In this document: positions 8,009 to 16,750 of the stretch, piece after piece
How positions within the stretch are numbered: the first letter of the stretch is position 1
Layout: every line of letters begins with the position of its first letter
Assembly (NCBI GenBank): GCA_963733135.1
Contig: CAVTBX010000010.1
Location: forward strand, 248,001 to 312,000
DNA from: CAVTBX01 sp963733135
GTDB lineage: Bacteria > Actinomycetota > Thermoleophilia > Gaiellales > Gaiellaceae
Direction of reading: 5' to 3'
Length of the DNA stretch: 64,000 nt
Position numbers and translations under genes: made by a program
The notes under the pieces: generated by a model
The model's database searches: none
Told to the model about the DNA's origin: nothing
The model's input: only the letters and a program-made list of their open reading frames with translations

Positions 8009-9369
8009 AGGAGGCTCCCGAGGCACTCGAGCTCGCCGAACGCGCCTGCCAGGCCGCCGAGGGGGACGAGGCCGACGCCCTGGTGCACGCCGAGCGATCC
8101 GGCTTCGCACGCTATGCGGCGTCATCGGTGCACCAGCCGACGCTCATCGAAGACCGCTCGGTCACGATTCGGGTCGTCCGGGACGGCCGCATCGGGTGCG
8201 CTTCGACCAACCGTACGGACGATGACGCGCTGGCCGAGGCGGCTGCACGGGCCGGCGAGATCGCCGACCGGGCTCCTGTCGATCCTGCGTTCCCCGGGCT
8301 GCCCCAGCCTTCCGAGCCGGCCGCCGTGGAGGGCTGGGACGAGGAGACCGCCGAGCTCGGGCCCGCCGAGCAGGCCTCCCGCGCCTGGGCTGCGATCGAG
8401 GCTGCGGGCGACTTCGGTCTCTACGGGTACTTCACGAGCGGCGTCACCGAGCTCGCCGTCGCCTCGACGACGGGCACCGCGGTCTCTCAGGCGACGACCG
8501 ACGTGAACGTCCTGGCCCTCGCCGCGGCGGAGGACCGCTCGGGCTATGCCGACGCAGCTTCGTGGAAGGCCGGCGACGTCGACCCCGCAGCCGTGGCGCA
8601 CGAGGCCGTCGAGAAGGCAGCGCGTACAGAGGGCGCCGTCGACGCCGAGCCGGCGACCTACCGCGCCGTTCTCGAGCCCTACGCGTTCGGCGAGCTTCTC
8701 TGGTACTTCGGGTACTGCTCGCTCGGCGCGCTCGGCTTCCTGGAGGAGCGGAGCTACCTCTCCGGCCGGATCGGCGAGCGCGCCTTCGACCCCGCGTTCT
8801 CGCTCTACGACGACGGGCGCGACCCGGCGGGCCTACCGAAGGCGTTCGACTTCGAAGGCGTGGCGAAGCAGCGCGTGCCACTCGTCGAGGAAGGAGTCGT
8901 GAAGGACGTCGTCTGGGACAGGCGTACGGCTGCTCGGGCCGGCCGCGAGTCCACCGGCCACGCGCTTGCCGCACCCGCGCAGTCCTATGGGCCGCAGCCC
9001 TTCAATCTCTCGGTGCCGGCGGGCGATGCAACGGTCGACGAGCTCGTGGCGAGGGTCGAGGACGGCATCTACGTGACGCGACTCCACTACCTGAACATCG
9101 TCGATCCGCGAGAAGGGATCATCACCGGCATGACGCGCGACGGGACCTTCCGGATCGAGGGAGGCCGGGTGGCCGAGCCGCTCGTCAACCTGCGCTTCAC
9201 GACGTCGTTTCCGGCGCTCGTCGCCTCGGTGCTCGGGCTCGGCGACACGGCGCGGCTCGTGAATCAGAGCGACTTCTACGGTGAGCGCTATTCCTTCGGA
9301 GCGCTCGTGCCCGCGATCGCCACGGAGGCGTTCACGGTCGTCGGGTCGGGCTCCGGGCCGGGGCTCTAG
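8005..9369 (+). CDS. pmbA: TldE/PmbA-type metalloprotease partner
   Basis: A 454-residue PmbA/TldE homologue, the non-metal-binding partner of TldD. Conserved blocks include the N-terminal AERACQAAEGDEADALVHAERSGF, GKNVVW-like VVKDVVWDRRTA, HALAAPAQSYGPQPFNLSV, and the C-terminal REGIITGMTRDGTFRIEGG. GTG at 8005 is chosen because it overlaps the tldD stop; a longer open frame from 7891 would encode unrelated sequence inside tldD. Confidence 0.93.
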   Translation: MKEAPEALELAERACQAAEGDEADALVHAERSGFARYAASSVHQPTLIEDRSVTIRVVRDGRIGCASTNRTDDDALAEAAARAGEIADRAPVDPAFPGLPQPSEPAAVEGWDEETAELGPAEQASRAWAAIEAAGDFGLYGYFTSGVTELAVASTTGTAVSQATTDVNVLALAAAEDRSGYADAASWKAGDVDPAAVAHEAVEKAARTEGAVDAEPATYRAVLEPYAFGELLWYFGYCSLGALGFLEERSYLSGRIGERAFDPAFSLYDDGRDPAGLPKAFDFEGVAKQRVPLVEEGVVKDVVWDRRTAARAGRESTGHALAAPAQSYGPQPFNLSVPAGDATVDELVARVEDGIYVTRLHYLNIVDPREGIITGMTRDGTFRIEGGRVAEPLVNLRFTTSFPALVASVLGLGDTARLVNQSDFYGERYSFGALVPAIATEAFTVVGSGSGPGL

Positions 9370-9400
9370 CCGGAGGCCGGCGAAGCTGTCGGTTCACCGA

Positions 9401-9466
9401 GGGCGGGATGAATCCCGCCCCTACACCGGCCGAGTGGACATCGTAGGGGCCGGACTTGTCCGGCCC
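9401..9466. repeat. two GTAGGGGC-type palindromic repeats
   Basis: Two hairpin units facing each other downstream of tldE: 9401-9424 (inner palindrome GGGATGAATCCC, ending GCCCCTAC) and 9443-9466 (starting GTAGGGGC, inner palindrome CCGGACTTGTCCGG). They belong to the window-wide family of short repeats with the GTAGGGGC/GCCCCTAC flank and may act as a bidirectional terminator between tldE and secG. Confidence 0.8.
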
Positions 9467-9475
9467 GCGTGAAAA

Positions 9476-9552
9476 CGGAACCGCTCCTGGCGGTTCCTCC
9501 ATACGAATCGCGCGAAGAGCGACGCGATTCGCTCGGCCGCCTCGCGGCCTCC
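9476..9552 (+). repeat. three-hairpin composite repeat, copy 1
   Basis: About 77 bp made of three consecutive hairpins: GAACCGC/GCGGTTC, CGAATCGCG/CGCGATTCG and GGCCGC/GCGGCC. A near-identical copy occurs in inverse orientation at 12247-12325. It lies just 3' of secG and may serve as a terminator or REP-like element. Confidence 0.8.
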
Positions 9553-9554
9553 GG

Positions 9555-9776
9555 CTAATCGATGAGGTAGAAGAGCCAGACGGTCGTCGCGGTGAAGATC
9601 AGCGCGACGACGACCGTGAGGCGCGTCAGGTTCCGCTCGACGATGTGCTGGCCTCCCTGAGAGGCCGGCGTGAAGCCCATCCCGCCGAAGCCGGTGTCGC
9701 GCCCGGAGTGCATGAGCACGAGGGTGACCAGGGCGATCGAGACAAGGACGTGGACTGCAGCGACGATTCCGAGCAC
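9555..9776 (-). CDS. secG: SecG preprotein translocase subunit
   Basis: A 73-residue protein with two membrane helices (about residues 3-23 and 51-71) and the conserved SecG loop RDTGFGGMGFTPASQGG. SecG supports the SecYEG channel. The GTG start at 9776 is chosen because upstream residues in the open frame belong to the antisense of the cation exporter. The stop is 2 bases from the composite repeat, and the upstream gene (CDF exporter) ends 4 bases before the start. Confidence 0.9.
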   Translation of the reverse strand: MLGIVAAVHVLVSIALVTLVLMHSGRDTGFGGMGFTPASQGGQHIVERNLTRLTVVVALIFTATTVWLFYLID

Positions 9777-9780
9777 AGGC

Positions 9781-10702
9781 TCAGGATAGCCGCGCCCGGC
9801 CGCTCCCGGGTCGCTCGATCTCGAGCCCGCTTGCCACGCCGACATGCTCCACCTGGAGCGTCGTGTGGTCGAGCTCGAAGCGATCGTGGAGCATCCGTTC
9901 GAGCTCCAGTCGGATCCGATGGCAATCGGCGCCGGGTTCCACGAGCACGTGTGCAGCGAGCGCCGGAAAGCCGCTCGTGACCGTCCAAACGTGCACGTCA
10001 TGCGCCTCGACGACCCCTGGGTGGTCGACGATCGCCCTGCCGACCTCGGCCGGTGGGGCCGACTCCGGCGCGGCCTCGAGGAAGATCCGGCCCGACTCCC
10101 TCAGGAGCTCGTACGCGGCTACGAACATGAGCCCCGCGACGAGCAGCGACGCGACCGGGTCGAAGCGGTCCCAGCCGGTGACGAGGATCGAGGAAGCCGG
10201 CGACGGCCGTGCCCGCGAAGGCTGCGAGGTCGGTCGCGATGTGGAGGTAGGCGCCGCGGATGTTCAGGCTCTCGCGCCGCGCGCCGGCGAGGATGCGGAG
10301 CACGGCCAGGTTGACTGCGACACCCGCGAGGGCCACGACCGTGACGACGCCGCCCTGGACGTCGGGCGGGTCGACGAGCCTGCGGATGCCCTCGGCGAGG
10401 ATGACGATGCCGACCACGACCAGTGTGACGCCATTCGCCTGCGCCGCGAGGATCTCCGCGCGGCCGAAGCCGAACGTCCAGCGACCGCGGGCGGGAAGGG
10501 AGGCAGCCCAGGCTGCGAAGAGCGCGAGGGCGAGCGCGGCCGCGTCCGTGAGCATGTGCCCGGCATCGGCGAGGAGGGCCAGTGAGTTCGCGAGGAAGCC
10601 GAACACGACCTCGACGGCCATGAAGGCGAGGATCAGGCCGAGGGACAGCGCGAGCAGGCGGCGGTCGCCCGAGGGCGCTTGCGTGTGCCCGTGCGCGTGC
10701 AC
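9781..10702 (-). CDS. CDF-family cation efflux protein, interrupted by one frameshift
   Basis: A cation diffusion facilitator (zinc/cobalt/cadmium exporter). The N-terminal part shows the metal-site signature LLADAGHMLTDAAALALALFA and several membrane helices; the C-terminal part, in another frame, gives the cytoplasmic domain DVHVWTVTSGFPALAAHVLVEPG. Reading passes from one frame to the other around 10185-10192: removing one base restores ...GTAVAGFLILVTGWDRFDPVASLLVAG, a normal sixth helix. A histidine-rich start (MHAHGHTQ) fits the family. The single-base break is more likely a consensus error than a real pseudogene. Confidence 0.85.
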
Positions 10703-10707
10703 CAGCC

Positions 10708-11727
10708 CTATTGTGCCGCCGCCGCGAGGACGGCAGCGACGCGCTCCGCCTGGAGGCGCACGTCGTGCTCCGCCGCGGCTCTCCTCGCGGCCGGGTTCGG
10801 CCTCGGGAACTCCGCGGCGGCGCGCAGCCCGATCTCGATCGCCTCGCTCGACGTGGGCTCGACGAGGACGCCCGCCTCTTCGGTCACGAACTCTGGCGGG
10901 CCTCCGACTCGCGTCGCGACAACAGTGCGCTCGCCGGCCATCCCCTCCAGGAGCGCCTGGCCAAACGGCTCGACGAGGCTCGGCTGGCAGAGGATGTCGC
11001 AGGCGGCGATCCAGTCGGCGACGCGCTCAGGGGGAACTCGACCGACGACGTGGACGCCCGGCTGGTGCTCGAGCTCGGTGCGCTTCGGGCCGTCGCCGAC
11101 GAACGCGAGGCTGCCTGCGCCGAGTCCCGTGAAGGCGTCGGCGAGGCGAACGACGTTCTTGCGCTCGTCGAGCGTGCCGACACAGAGGAAGTAAGGCCCG
11201 TCGCCTGTCCACCCGACGACCTGCCGGGCCTCCGCGCTATTCCGGTCGCGGAAGCGTTCGAGATCGACGCCGCAGTCGATGACGCGCACCCGCCCGTCGG
11301 CCTCGGGCACGCGGGCGACGAGCTCGCGACGCAGGTAGTCGGACACGGCAATCACTGTGCTGGCGCGCCTGATCGCGTAGCGCGTCGCGGCGGCCACGCC
11401 CGGGATCGAACCGACGTTCCGAACGTCGCGTCCGTGCGCGGTCAGGACAAGCGGCGCCCGGGCAACGGAGGCGGCGCCAGCCGCGATCGCGCCGGCCGGC
11501 ACGAGGTAGTGGGCGTAGACCACGTCGGGCCTGAACCTGCGCGCCTCGACGACGGCGCGGGCCGTGAGCCGTGCCTGCTTCGGCGCCGAGCCCGCCCGGC
11601 GGTCGGAAACCGCGTAACGGAGGTCGTGGCCCAAGCGCTCGAGCTCGTCGCAGATTCCCTTGACGAAGATGCCGTAGTCCGGCTCGCGGGCGCTCGGATA
11701 GAGCGACGAGACGACGAGGATCTTCAT
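10708..11727 (-). CDS. GT4-family glycosyltransferase
   Basis: A 339-residue GT-B fold glycosyltransferase. The N-terminal domain begins MKILVVSSLYPSAREPDYGIFVKG. The C-terminal nucleotide-sugar domain shows FLCVGTLDERKNV and the EX7E motif in EPFGQALLEGMAGERTVVATRVGGPPE. Substrates cannot be predicted. It is 5 bases upstream of the CDF exporter gene on the same strand, which may be chance clustering, and far from the main polysaccharide cluster at 47-56 kb. Confidence 0.88.
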   Translation of the reverse strand: MKILVVSSLYPSAREPDYGIFVKGICDELERLGHDLRYAVSDRRAGSAPKQARLTARAVVEARRFRPDVVYAHYLVPAGAIAAGAASVARAPLVLTAHGRDVRNVGSIPGVAAATRYAIRRASTVIAVSDYLRRELVARVPEADGRVRVIDCGVDLERFRDRNSAEARQVVGWTGDGPYFLCVGTLDERKNVVRLADAFTGLGAGSLAFVGDGPKRTELEHQPGVHVVGRVPPERVADWIAACDILCQPSLVEPFGQALLEGMAGERTVVATRVGGPPEFVTEEAGVLVEPTSSEAIEIGLRAAAEFPRPNPAARRAAAEHDVRLQAERVAAVLAAAAQ

Positions 11728-11800
11728 GGCAGAGACCCTCTCAGATGGAGCGAACAGCCCGGCGAGCGGAGCTCAGCTCACTCTGACCGAGCCGGGGCCG

Positions 11801-12067
11801 TCAGGCGGCGCGGCTGTAGCGGCGCTCCGACTCGCGGTCGAGGCGGTCTTCGGCTCGAGCCTTGGCGATGATCTCGTCGGCTGGCCCGAACCGCGCGTAC
11901 GCCTGTGCGCGTCGCAGCTCGGTCCAGAGATCCTCGATCAGCTCGGAAAGCTCACCCGCGCGATCGGACTTCCCGGGGTCGTGATACTCGGATAGATCGC
12001 CCCAGAGCTCGGCGCGTTCCTCGGTGATGCGTGCGAGCTCCGTGCGAATCTCGCTTGGCGTTCTCAT
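11801..12067 (-). CDS. small charged helical protein of unknown function
   Basis: An 88-residue, strongly charged and predicted all-helical protein (many Glu, Arg and Ala; heptad-like EIRTELARITEERAELWGDL). It has no recognised motif, membrane helix or cysteine pair. Third-position GC is high and there is no competing ORF, so it is probably a real gene. It sits between tRNA-Thr and the glycosyltransferase on the same strand. Confidence 0.55.
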   Translation of the reverse strand: MRTPSEIRTELARITEERAELWGDLSEYHDPGKSDRAGELSELIEDLWTELRRAQAYARFGPADEIIAKARAEDRLDRESERRYSRAA

Positions 12068-12129
12068 CGATTATGAGAACGAGCCCGGAGTGTGGACTAT
12101 TCCTTGACGAAAGATGGTCAACCATCTGA

Positions 12130-12203
12130 AGCCGGAGGCGGGATTCGAACCCGCGACATCGCGCTTACAAGGCGCGTGCTCTGGCCAGCTGAGCTACTCC
12201 GGC
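12130..12203 (-). tRNA. tRNA-Thr (anticodon TGT)
   Basis: On the minus strand: acceptor GCCGGAG/CTCCGGC, D-arm GCTCAGCTGGCCAGAGC, anticodon stem CGCGC/GCGCG with loop CTTGTAA (anticodon TGT), and T-arm GCGGGTTCGAATCCCGC. It lies downstream of sigH. In many Gram-positive genomes a tRNA lies close to sigH ahead of rpmG-secE-nusG, but those genes are not next to it here. Confidence 0.95.
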
Positions 12204-12246
12204 GTAGGCACAGCGTATCCCCGCGGTCAGCGGGCCGGACGGTGTT

Positions 12247-12325
12247 GGAGGCCGCGCAGCGGCCGGGCGAATCGCGCCGCTCTCTCGCGCGATTCGTACG
12301 GAGGAACCGCCGGGAGGCGGTTCCG
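12247..12325 (-). repeat. three-hairpin composite repeat, copy 2
   Basis: Inverse copy of the element at 9476-9552, with the same three hairpins in the order GAACCGCC/GGCGGTTC, CGAATCGCGC/GCGCGATTCG and GGCCGC/GCGGCC when read on the minus strand. It starts 12 bases after the sigH stop codon and ends 43 bases before the tRNA-Thr gene, a terminator-like position. Confidence 0.8.
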
Positions 12326-12336
12326 GTCACCCGCGC

Positions 12337-12999
12337 CTACGCCAGAACCTGGCGCGACTGCTGGTGCTGGACGACCTTGCGCTTCACCCGCTGGAGGGCA
12401 TTGTCGATCGTCTTCGTGTCGCAGCCCAGCTCCTCGGCCATCTCCTCGTAGGAGAGGCCCTCCATGTACAGGCGCAGCGCATCGCTCTCGAGGCTGGAGA
12501 GACCCGTGCCGAGGCAGAAGACGAGGCTTCCGAGCTCCTCTGTGGAGATGACGCAGATCGCGGGGTCGTCAACGCCTGGGCCGGGCAGCGCATCGCCGAG
12601 CGTGCAGTCCGAGTCGTCCTGGCCGGCGGGTGTCTGGCTGAAGGAGACGTACGTGTTGAGAGGCGAGTGCTTGAAGCGCGTCGCGGCCTTGATCGCTGTG
12701 ATGATCTGGCGCGTGATGCAGAGCTCGGCAAAGCTCCGGAACGAGGTGTCCTTGTCGGATCGGAAGTCCCGAACGGCCTTGTACAGCCCGATCAGGCCCT
12801 CCTGGATCAGGTCGTCGGACTCGCCTCCGGCGATGAAGTACGAGCTCGCCTTGAGGCGGACGAACCCGGTGTAGCGGCGGATGAGCGCATCGAGCGCGGA
12901 CTGGTCGCCGTTCCGGGCGCGGAGGACGAGACGGAGGTCGTCGGCCTCCCTCTGGATCTTTTCGGGCGTCCGTACGGGGGCGAGGTGCGGGCGCGGCAT
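12337..12999 (-). CDS. sigH: RNA polymerase sigma factor SigH (sigma-30 type)
   Basis: A 220-residue sigma-70-family factor of the SigH/Spo0H type. Region 2 reads GDQSALDALIRRYTGFVRLKASSYFIAGGESDDLIQEGLIGLYKAVRDF, and region 4 reads LSSLESDALRLYMEGLSYEEMAEELGCDTKTIDNALQRVKRKV. It lies downstream of the yacP-like, rlmB, cysS and gltX genes, as in Firmicutes and some deep actinobacteria. Its targets cannot be deduced here. Confidence 0.93.
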   Translation of the reverse strand: MPRPHLAPVRTPEKIQREADDLRLVLRARNGDQSALDALIRRYTGFVRLKASSYFIAGGESDDLIQEGLIGLYKAVRDFRSDKDTSFRSFAELCITRQIITAIKAATRFKHSPLNTYVSFSQTPAGQDDSDCTLGDALPGPGVDDPAICVISTEELGSLVFCLGTGLSSLESDALRLYMEGLSYEEMAEELGCDTKTIDNALQRVKRKVVQHQQSRQVLA

Positions 13000-13098
13000 G
13001 TCGTCTCCTTGGCGGTCAAGGGCAGGTCACCGAGCCCTCCAGTAACCCTCACCCTCTAGTTGAGGTTGCTTGAGCGTAGCGCCGCTCCTGTGGAAAAG

Positions 13099-13524
13099 TC
13101 AAGCGCGTTTTCGGCGCCAGGCTTCGAGCTGTTCTCGGGTCGTCTCCTCTAGGGCATCTTCAATCTTGCTCGACGGAGGCCCTGTGGCTCGGTTTCGCGT
13201 GTCCGAGAGCTCGGCCGCGAAGTCCTGCGAGCGCACCTTCCGAACCGAAGGCCCAGCCGTATCGCGGATCGCGCGGTCTGTGGAAACCAGGATCACCTCG
13301 GCTCGACCTCGGTGTTCGGCGGCGAGCCGCTCGAGCAGGTGATCGGCCGTGCTCGCGTAGCGCACCTCGAGGGCGCCGTAGCTCGCATCCGGCCCCGAGC
13401 CGTCGAACACGACGATCCCGCGAGCGCCTCTCTCGGCGACAAAGCCAGCCAGCCGGTCAACGAGAGCCTGCGCCTCGGTGAAGTCGCCGGCGTGAAGCAG
13501 GTTGTAGCCGTCGAAAAGGTACAA
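13099..13524 (-). CDS. yacP: NYN-domain RNase-like protein (YacP family)
   Basis: A PIN/NYN-like nuclease domain protein of the YacP (Rae1) family, associated with ribosome-linked mRNA cleavage in Bacillus. It has the acidic YLFDGYNLLHAGDF N-terminus, GIVVFDGSGPDASYG, VILVSTDRAIRD and VRSQDFAAEL. TTG at 13524 is proposed as the start: it gives the family-typical MYLFDGYN, and the longer frame from GTG 13572 would translate a palindromic repeat (13534-13556). It sits between rlmB and sigH in the same direction. Confidence 0.85.
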   Translation of the reverse strand: MYLFDGYNLLHAGDFTEAQALVDRLAGFVAERGARGIVVFDGSGPDASYGALEVRYASTADHLLERLAAEHRGRAEVILVSTDRAIRDTAGPSVRKVRSQDFAAELSDTRNRATGPPSSKIEDALEETTREQLEAWRRKRA

Positions 13525-13533
13525 AGGTGACTC

Positions 13534-13556
13534 GTAGGGGCGAGGCACGCCTCGCC
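13534..13556. repeat. GTAGGGGC-type palindromic repeat
   Basis: A unit starting GTAGGGGC with inner palindrome GAGGCACGCCTC, between the rlmB stop (13565) and the proposed TTG start of the NYN-domain gene. Its position explains why an apparent N-terminal extension of that gene is not conserved coding sequence. Confidence 0.75.
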
Positions 13557-13564
13557 CGCGACTC

Positions 13565-14284
13565 TCACCCACGGCGCTGCCTTGCAGCCTCGAAGAGCGC
13601 GACCCCGGCCGCCACGCTCACGTTCAGCGACTCGATCCGGCCGGCGAGCGGGATCGAGAACGCGTCGTCGCACGCGCGCCGCACGCCGGGCCGAACTCCC
13701 CTGCCTTCGGAGCCGAAGACGAGCGCGGTTCCCGTCGTGAAGTCCGCCCTCCACACGAGGGTCTCCGCGCCTCCGTCGGCCGCCCAGACCCAGAAGTCGT
13801 TCCGCTTCACCTCGCCGAGATAGCGGCCGAGGTTCACGACGACCGCGACCGGCACGTGTTCGACCGCGCCGGCCGATGCGCGGCAGACCGCCGCGGTGAC
13901 ACGCGCGGCGTTGTGCTCGGGGACGACGATTCCGGTCGCGCCCGCCCCCTCGGCGCTGCGTGCGATCGCCCCGAGATTCCTCGGATCCGTGACCTGGTCG
14001 AGGCACGCGAGGAGCGGACGCTCGCCGTCGGCAAGCTCGTGCGCGTCCGCATAGCGATAGGGCTCGCAGTACGCCACCACGCCCTGGTGATCGCGCGACT
14101 CGGCCGCGGCGGTTAGAGCCGAATCGGGTCGCATGTGGACTCGAACTCCTGGCTCGTCGCGAAGCCAGGCTTCCGCGCGGAGCGCGCGTTCGCTGGCCAG
14201 GAGCTCGAGCACTTGGCGCCGCCCGGCCCGGAGCACCTCGCGAACCGGCCGCCGCCCGTAGACGAGAGCGCGGGTGAGCGTCAC
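13565..14284 (-). CDS. rlmB: 23S rRNA 2'-O-ribose methyltransferase (RlmB/TrmH family)
   Basis: A 239-residue SPOUT methyltransferase. The N-terminal substrate-binding part begins TRALVYGRRPVREVLRAG. The SPOUT domain shows TDPRNLGAIARSAEGAGATGIV, FGSEGRGV and the C-terminal knot IPLAGRIESLNVSVAAGVALFE. The GTG start at 14284 overlaps the cysS stop (GTGA). The cysS-rlmB-yacP-sigH order matches the conserved Gram-positive arrangement. The homologue methylates G2251 of 23S rRNA. Confidence 0.93.
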   Translation of the reverse strand: MTLTRALVYGRRPVREVLRAGRRQVLELLASERALRAEAWLRDEPGVRVHMRPDSALTAAAESRDHQGVVAYCEPYRYADAHELADGERPLLACLDQVTDPRNLGAIARSAEGAGATGIVVPEHNAARVTAAVCRASAGAVEHVPVAVVVNLGRYLGEVKRNDFWVWAADGGAETLVWRADFTTGTALVFGSEGRGVRPGVRRACDDAFSIPLAGRIESLNVSVAAGVALFEAARQRRG

Positions 14285-15568
14285 GCGCGCGGCACGAGCC
14301 GAAAACCGTCGGGCACGTCCTGCACCTCCCACCCCGCTCTCTCGATCTTCCTGCGAAGGCGATCGGCCTCGTCCCAGGACCGATTGTCACGGGCCACGCG
14401 ACGTGCTTCGGCCAGTTCCTGAACGGACTCGGGCGCGCTGTCGGCGGCCGCAACCCCGAGCCCGAAGATCCCGAGTCCACGCTCGAGGAGCTCCGTCTGA
14501 CCAGCGGCCCGCCAGTCGTGGAGGATCGCCAGCGCTCTCAGGGGTCGAGAAGTCGTCCTCGAGCGCTGCGGCGAGATCGTCCCAGCCGAAGGCGGAGGCG
14601 CGAACCGTCGCGGTTCGCACTGCTGTGCGGAAGCCGTCGGCCTGCGCGGTCGCAGCCTCCATCGCTTCCTCGGAGAAGTCGAGCGGGCTCCGGTAGTGGC
14701 CGCCGAGGAAGAGCACGAGGATCGCCTCGCGGCCCCAGCGGTCGAGGGCATCCCGAAGGGACACGATGTTCCCGACCGACTTCGCCATCTTCTCCTCGGC
14801 CAGCTCGAGCATGCCGTTGTGCGCCCAGATGCGCGCGTACTCACGCCCAGCCCCCCGCGACTGGGCCAGCTCGTTCTCGTGGTGCGGAAACCGGAGGTCG
14901 AGCCCGCCGCCGTGGATCTCGAAGCGAGAGCCGAGGTGCTTCTCCGCCATGGCCGAGCACTCGATGTGCCAGCCCGGCCTGCCTCTCCCCCACGGCGAGT
15001 CCCAGGCCGTGTCCTCGTGCGGCTTCGTCGCCTTCCAGAGCGCGAAGTCCCGCTGATCCTCCTTCAGGTCGCTCGGCTCCTGCGCGACCATGTCCTCGAG
15101 CTTCGCGCCTGAGAGCTCGCCGTAGTCCGGCCACCGCTCGACGCGGAAGTAGACGTCACCCTGGGACTCGTACGCGAGCCCGGATTCGACGAGCTCGGCG
15201 ATCAGCGAGACGATCTCGGGAATCGTCTCGGTGGCGAGCGGCTCGACGTCCGGCCGGCCGAGACCCAGAGCGTCCGTGTCCTCGACGTACCAGCGCGTTG
15301 CCCGCTCCGCGAGCTCGGCGCTCGGAACCCCTTCTCGCGCTGCGGCCTCGTAGATCTTGTCGTTGACGTCCGTGATGTTCTCGACGAGCTTGACGTCGTA
15401 GCCGGTCTCGGTAAGCCAGCGCCGAAGCCACATGGAGAGGACGAACGGGCGCGCGTTCCCGATGTGTATCCGGGCGTACACCGTCGGGCCGCAGACGTAG
15501 ATCCCGACCGGCCCCGGAGGCGCCGGCAGCTCCTCGAGACGGCGTGAGAGCGTGCTGTAGAGGCGCAC
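14281..15568 (-). CDS. cysS: cysteinyl-tRNA synthetase, with one frameshift
   Basis: Class I aminoacyl-tRNA synthetase. The HIGH-type motif is RIHIGNARPFV and the KMSKS-type motif is EEKMAKSVGNIV; the zinc ligand is in YVCGPTVY. The reading frame breaks at about 14540: deleting one base after ...LAAALEDDFSTP restores RALAILHDWRAAGQTELLERGLGIFGLG and the C-terminal helices through LVPRA. Because cysS is essential and no second copy is visible, this is most likely a base-calling error. The stop overlaps rlmB. Confidence 0.92.
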
Positions 15569-15577
15569 GCGGCCAGA

Positions 15578-16675
15578 CTAACGAGGGTCGGCCGGAGCGC
15601 CCGTCTCGAGCGCCAGGTCGACGCGCCGGAGGATCTCGTCGCGATCGAGAGCGACGAGGACGCTCCAGAGCTCGGGCCCGCTCGTCGTGCCGGTGACTGC
15701 TAGCCGAACCGCCTTGAGATCGCCGCCGACCGCCTTCACCTCCCGCAGGATCTCCCGGGCCGACGCGTCTCGGAGCACATCCGGCTTTCCTTCGCGGAGC
15801 TCCCGGAACCGCTCGAGCGTCGGCCTCGCCTCTGGGCCCACGACGAGCGGGTCGGGGGCCCGGCCGAGCGACCGTGCCGTCTGTCGCGCCTCGACAAGCG
15901 TCCGCGCGCCTCGAAGGGCGGGCACGAACTCGAGCGGCGCCTCGGCTTCAGCCGCCAGCTCCTCGTCCGGCATGGCGGCGATCGCCTCGACGGCGAGCCG
16001 GCGAAGGCGCGCGAGGTCGAGCCGGACGTCGGCCCGCGGCAGCGCGAGCTCCCGGAGATAGCCACGCACCGCCGCCGGCGGGATCCCCTCGGCCCGGAGG
16101 TCGGCCAGTGATCCGGCCTCGTCGCGCTTGGAGAGCTTCCCGCCCTCGGGCGCGAGCAGCAAACCGTGGTGAAGGTACTCGGGCGGCTCAGCCCCGAGCG
16201 CCGAGACGAGCGCCTGGTGGAGCTCCAGGTTCGGGAGGTGATCCTTCCCGCGGATGACGTGCGTGATGGCAAGCTCGACGTCGTCGACGACCGAGGCGAG
16301 GTGGTAGGTGGCAGTCCCGTCCCCACGCAGGATTGTCGGCCGGTGCCCGAAGTCGAAGCGCACAGCGCCGTCGGGCTCCGTGACGGCAGCATTGCTCTCC
16401 ACGAGCTTTTTGGCCGCCGAGCTGTAGAGCTTCGCTCGTTCGCTCTGACGCACCGGCCCCTCGTCCCACTCTATGCCGACCCACTCGAGGTCGCGGAGAA
16501 TCCCCTCCTCCGAACCCGCAGCGCGGCGCGACTCGTCGGTGTCGTCGATCCGAAGGATGAGATCCCCGCGATTCTCGTCCGCGAACGTGCGGTTGGCGAC
16601 CGCGGTCAGAGCGCTCCCGAGGTGGAGCGAGCCCGTCGGGCTCGGAGCGAACCGGACTCGAACCGTGGACGGCAC
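15578..16675 (-). CDS. gltX: glutamyl-tRNA synthetase, compact form
   Basis: A 365-residue class I synthetase with HIGH-type motif FAPSPTGSLHLGSA and KMSKS-type motif GKLSKRDE. It is about 100 residues shorter than typical GluRS (about 470), but the C-terminal helical part with AVRLAVTGTTSGPELWSVLVALDRDE is the normal end of a GluRS, so it is a compact enzyme rather than a truncation. It may charge tRNA-Glu and, with GatCAB, tRNA-Gln. It precedes cysS with a 9-base gap in one operon. Confidence 0.88.
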   Translation of the reverse strand: MPSTVRVRFAPSPTGSLHLGSALTAVANRTFADENRGDLILRIDDTDESRRAAGSEEGILRDLEWVGIEWDEGPVRQSERAKLYSSAAKKLVESNAAVTEPDGAVRFDFGHRPTILRGDGTATYHLASVVDDVELAITHVIRGKDHLPNLELHQALVSALGAEPPEYLHHGLLLAPEGGKLSKRDEAGSLADLRAEGIPPAAVRGYLRELALPRADVRLDLARLRRLAVEAIAAMPDEELAAEAEAPLEFVPALRGARTLVEARQTARSLGRAPDPLVVGPEARPTLERFRELREGKPDVLRDASAREILREVKAVGGDLKAVRLAVTGTTSGPELWSVLVALDRDEILRRVDLALETGAPADPR

Positions 16676-16750
16676 GGCGCGTTGACCTTACCTCCGTGCG
16701 CCGCGGGCCGGAGCCGTCCCAGGCCCCGGCCCGCTCACCTCCCCTCGCGT

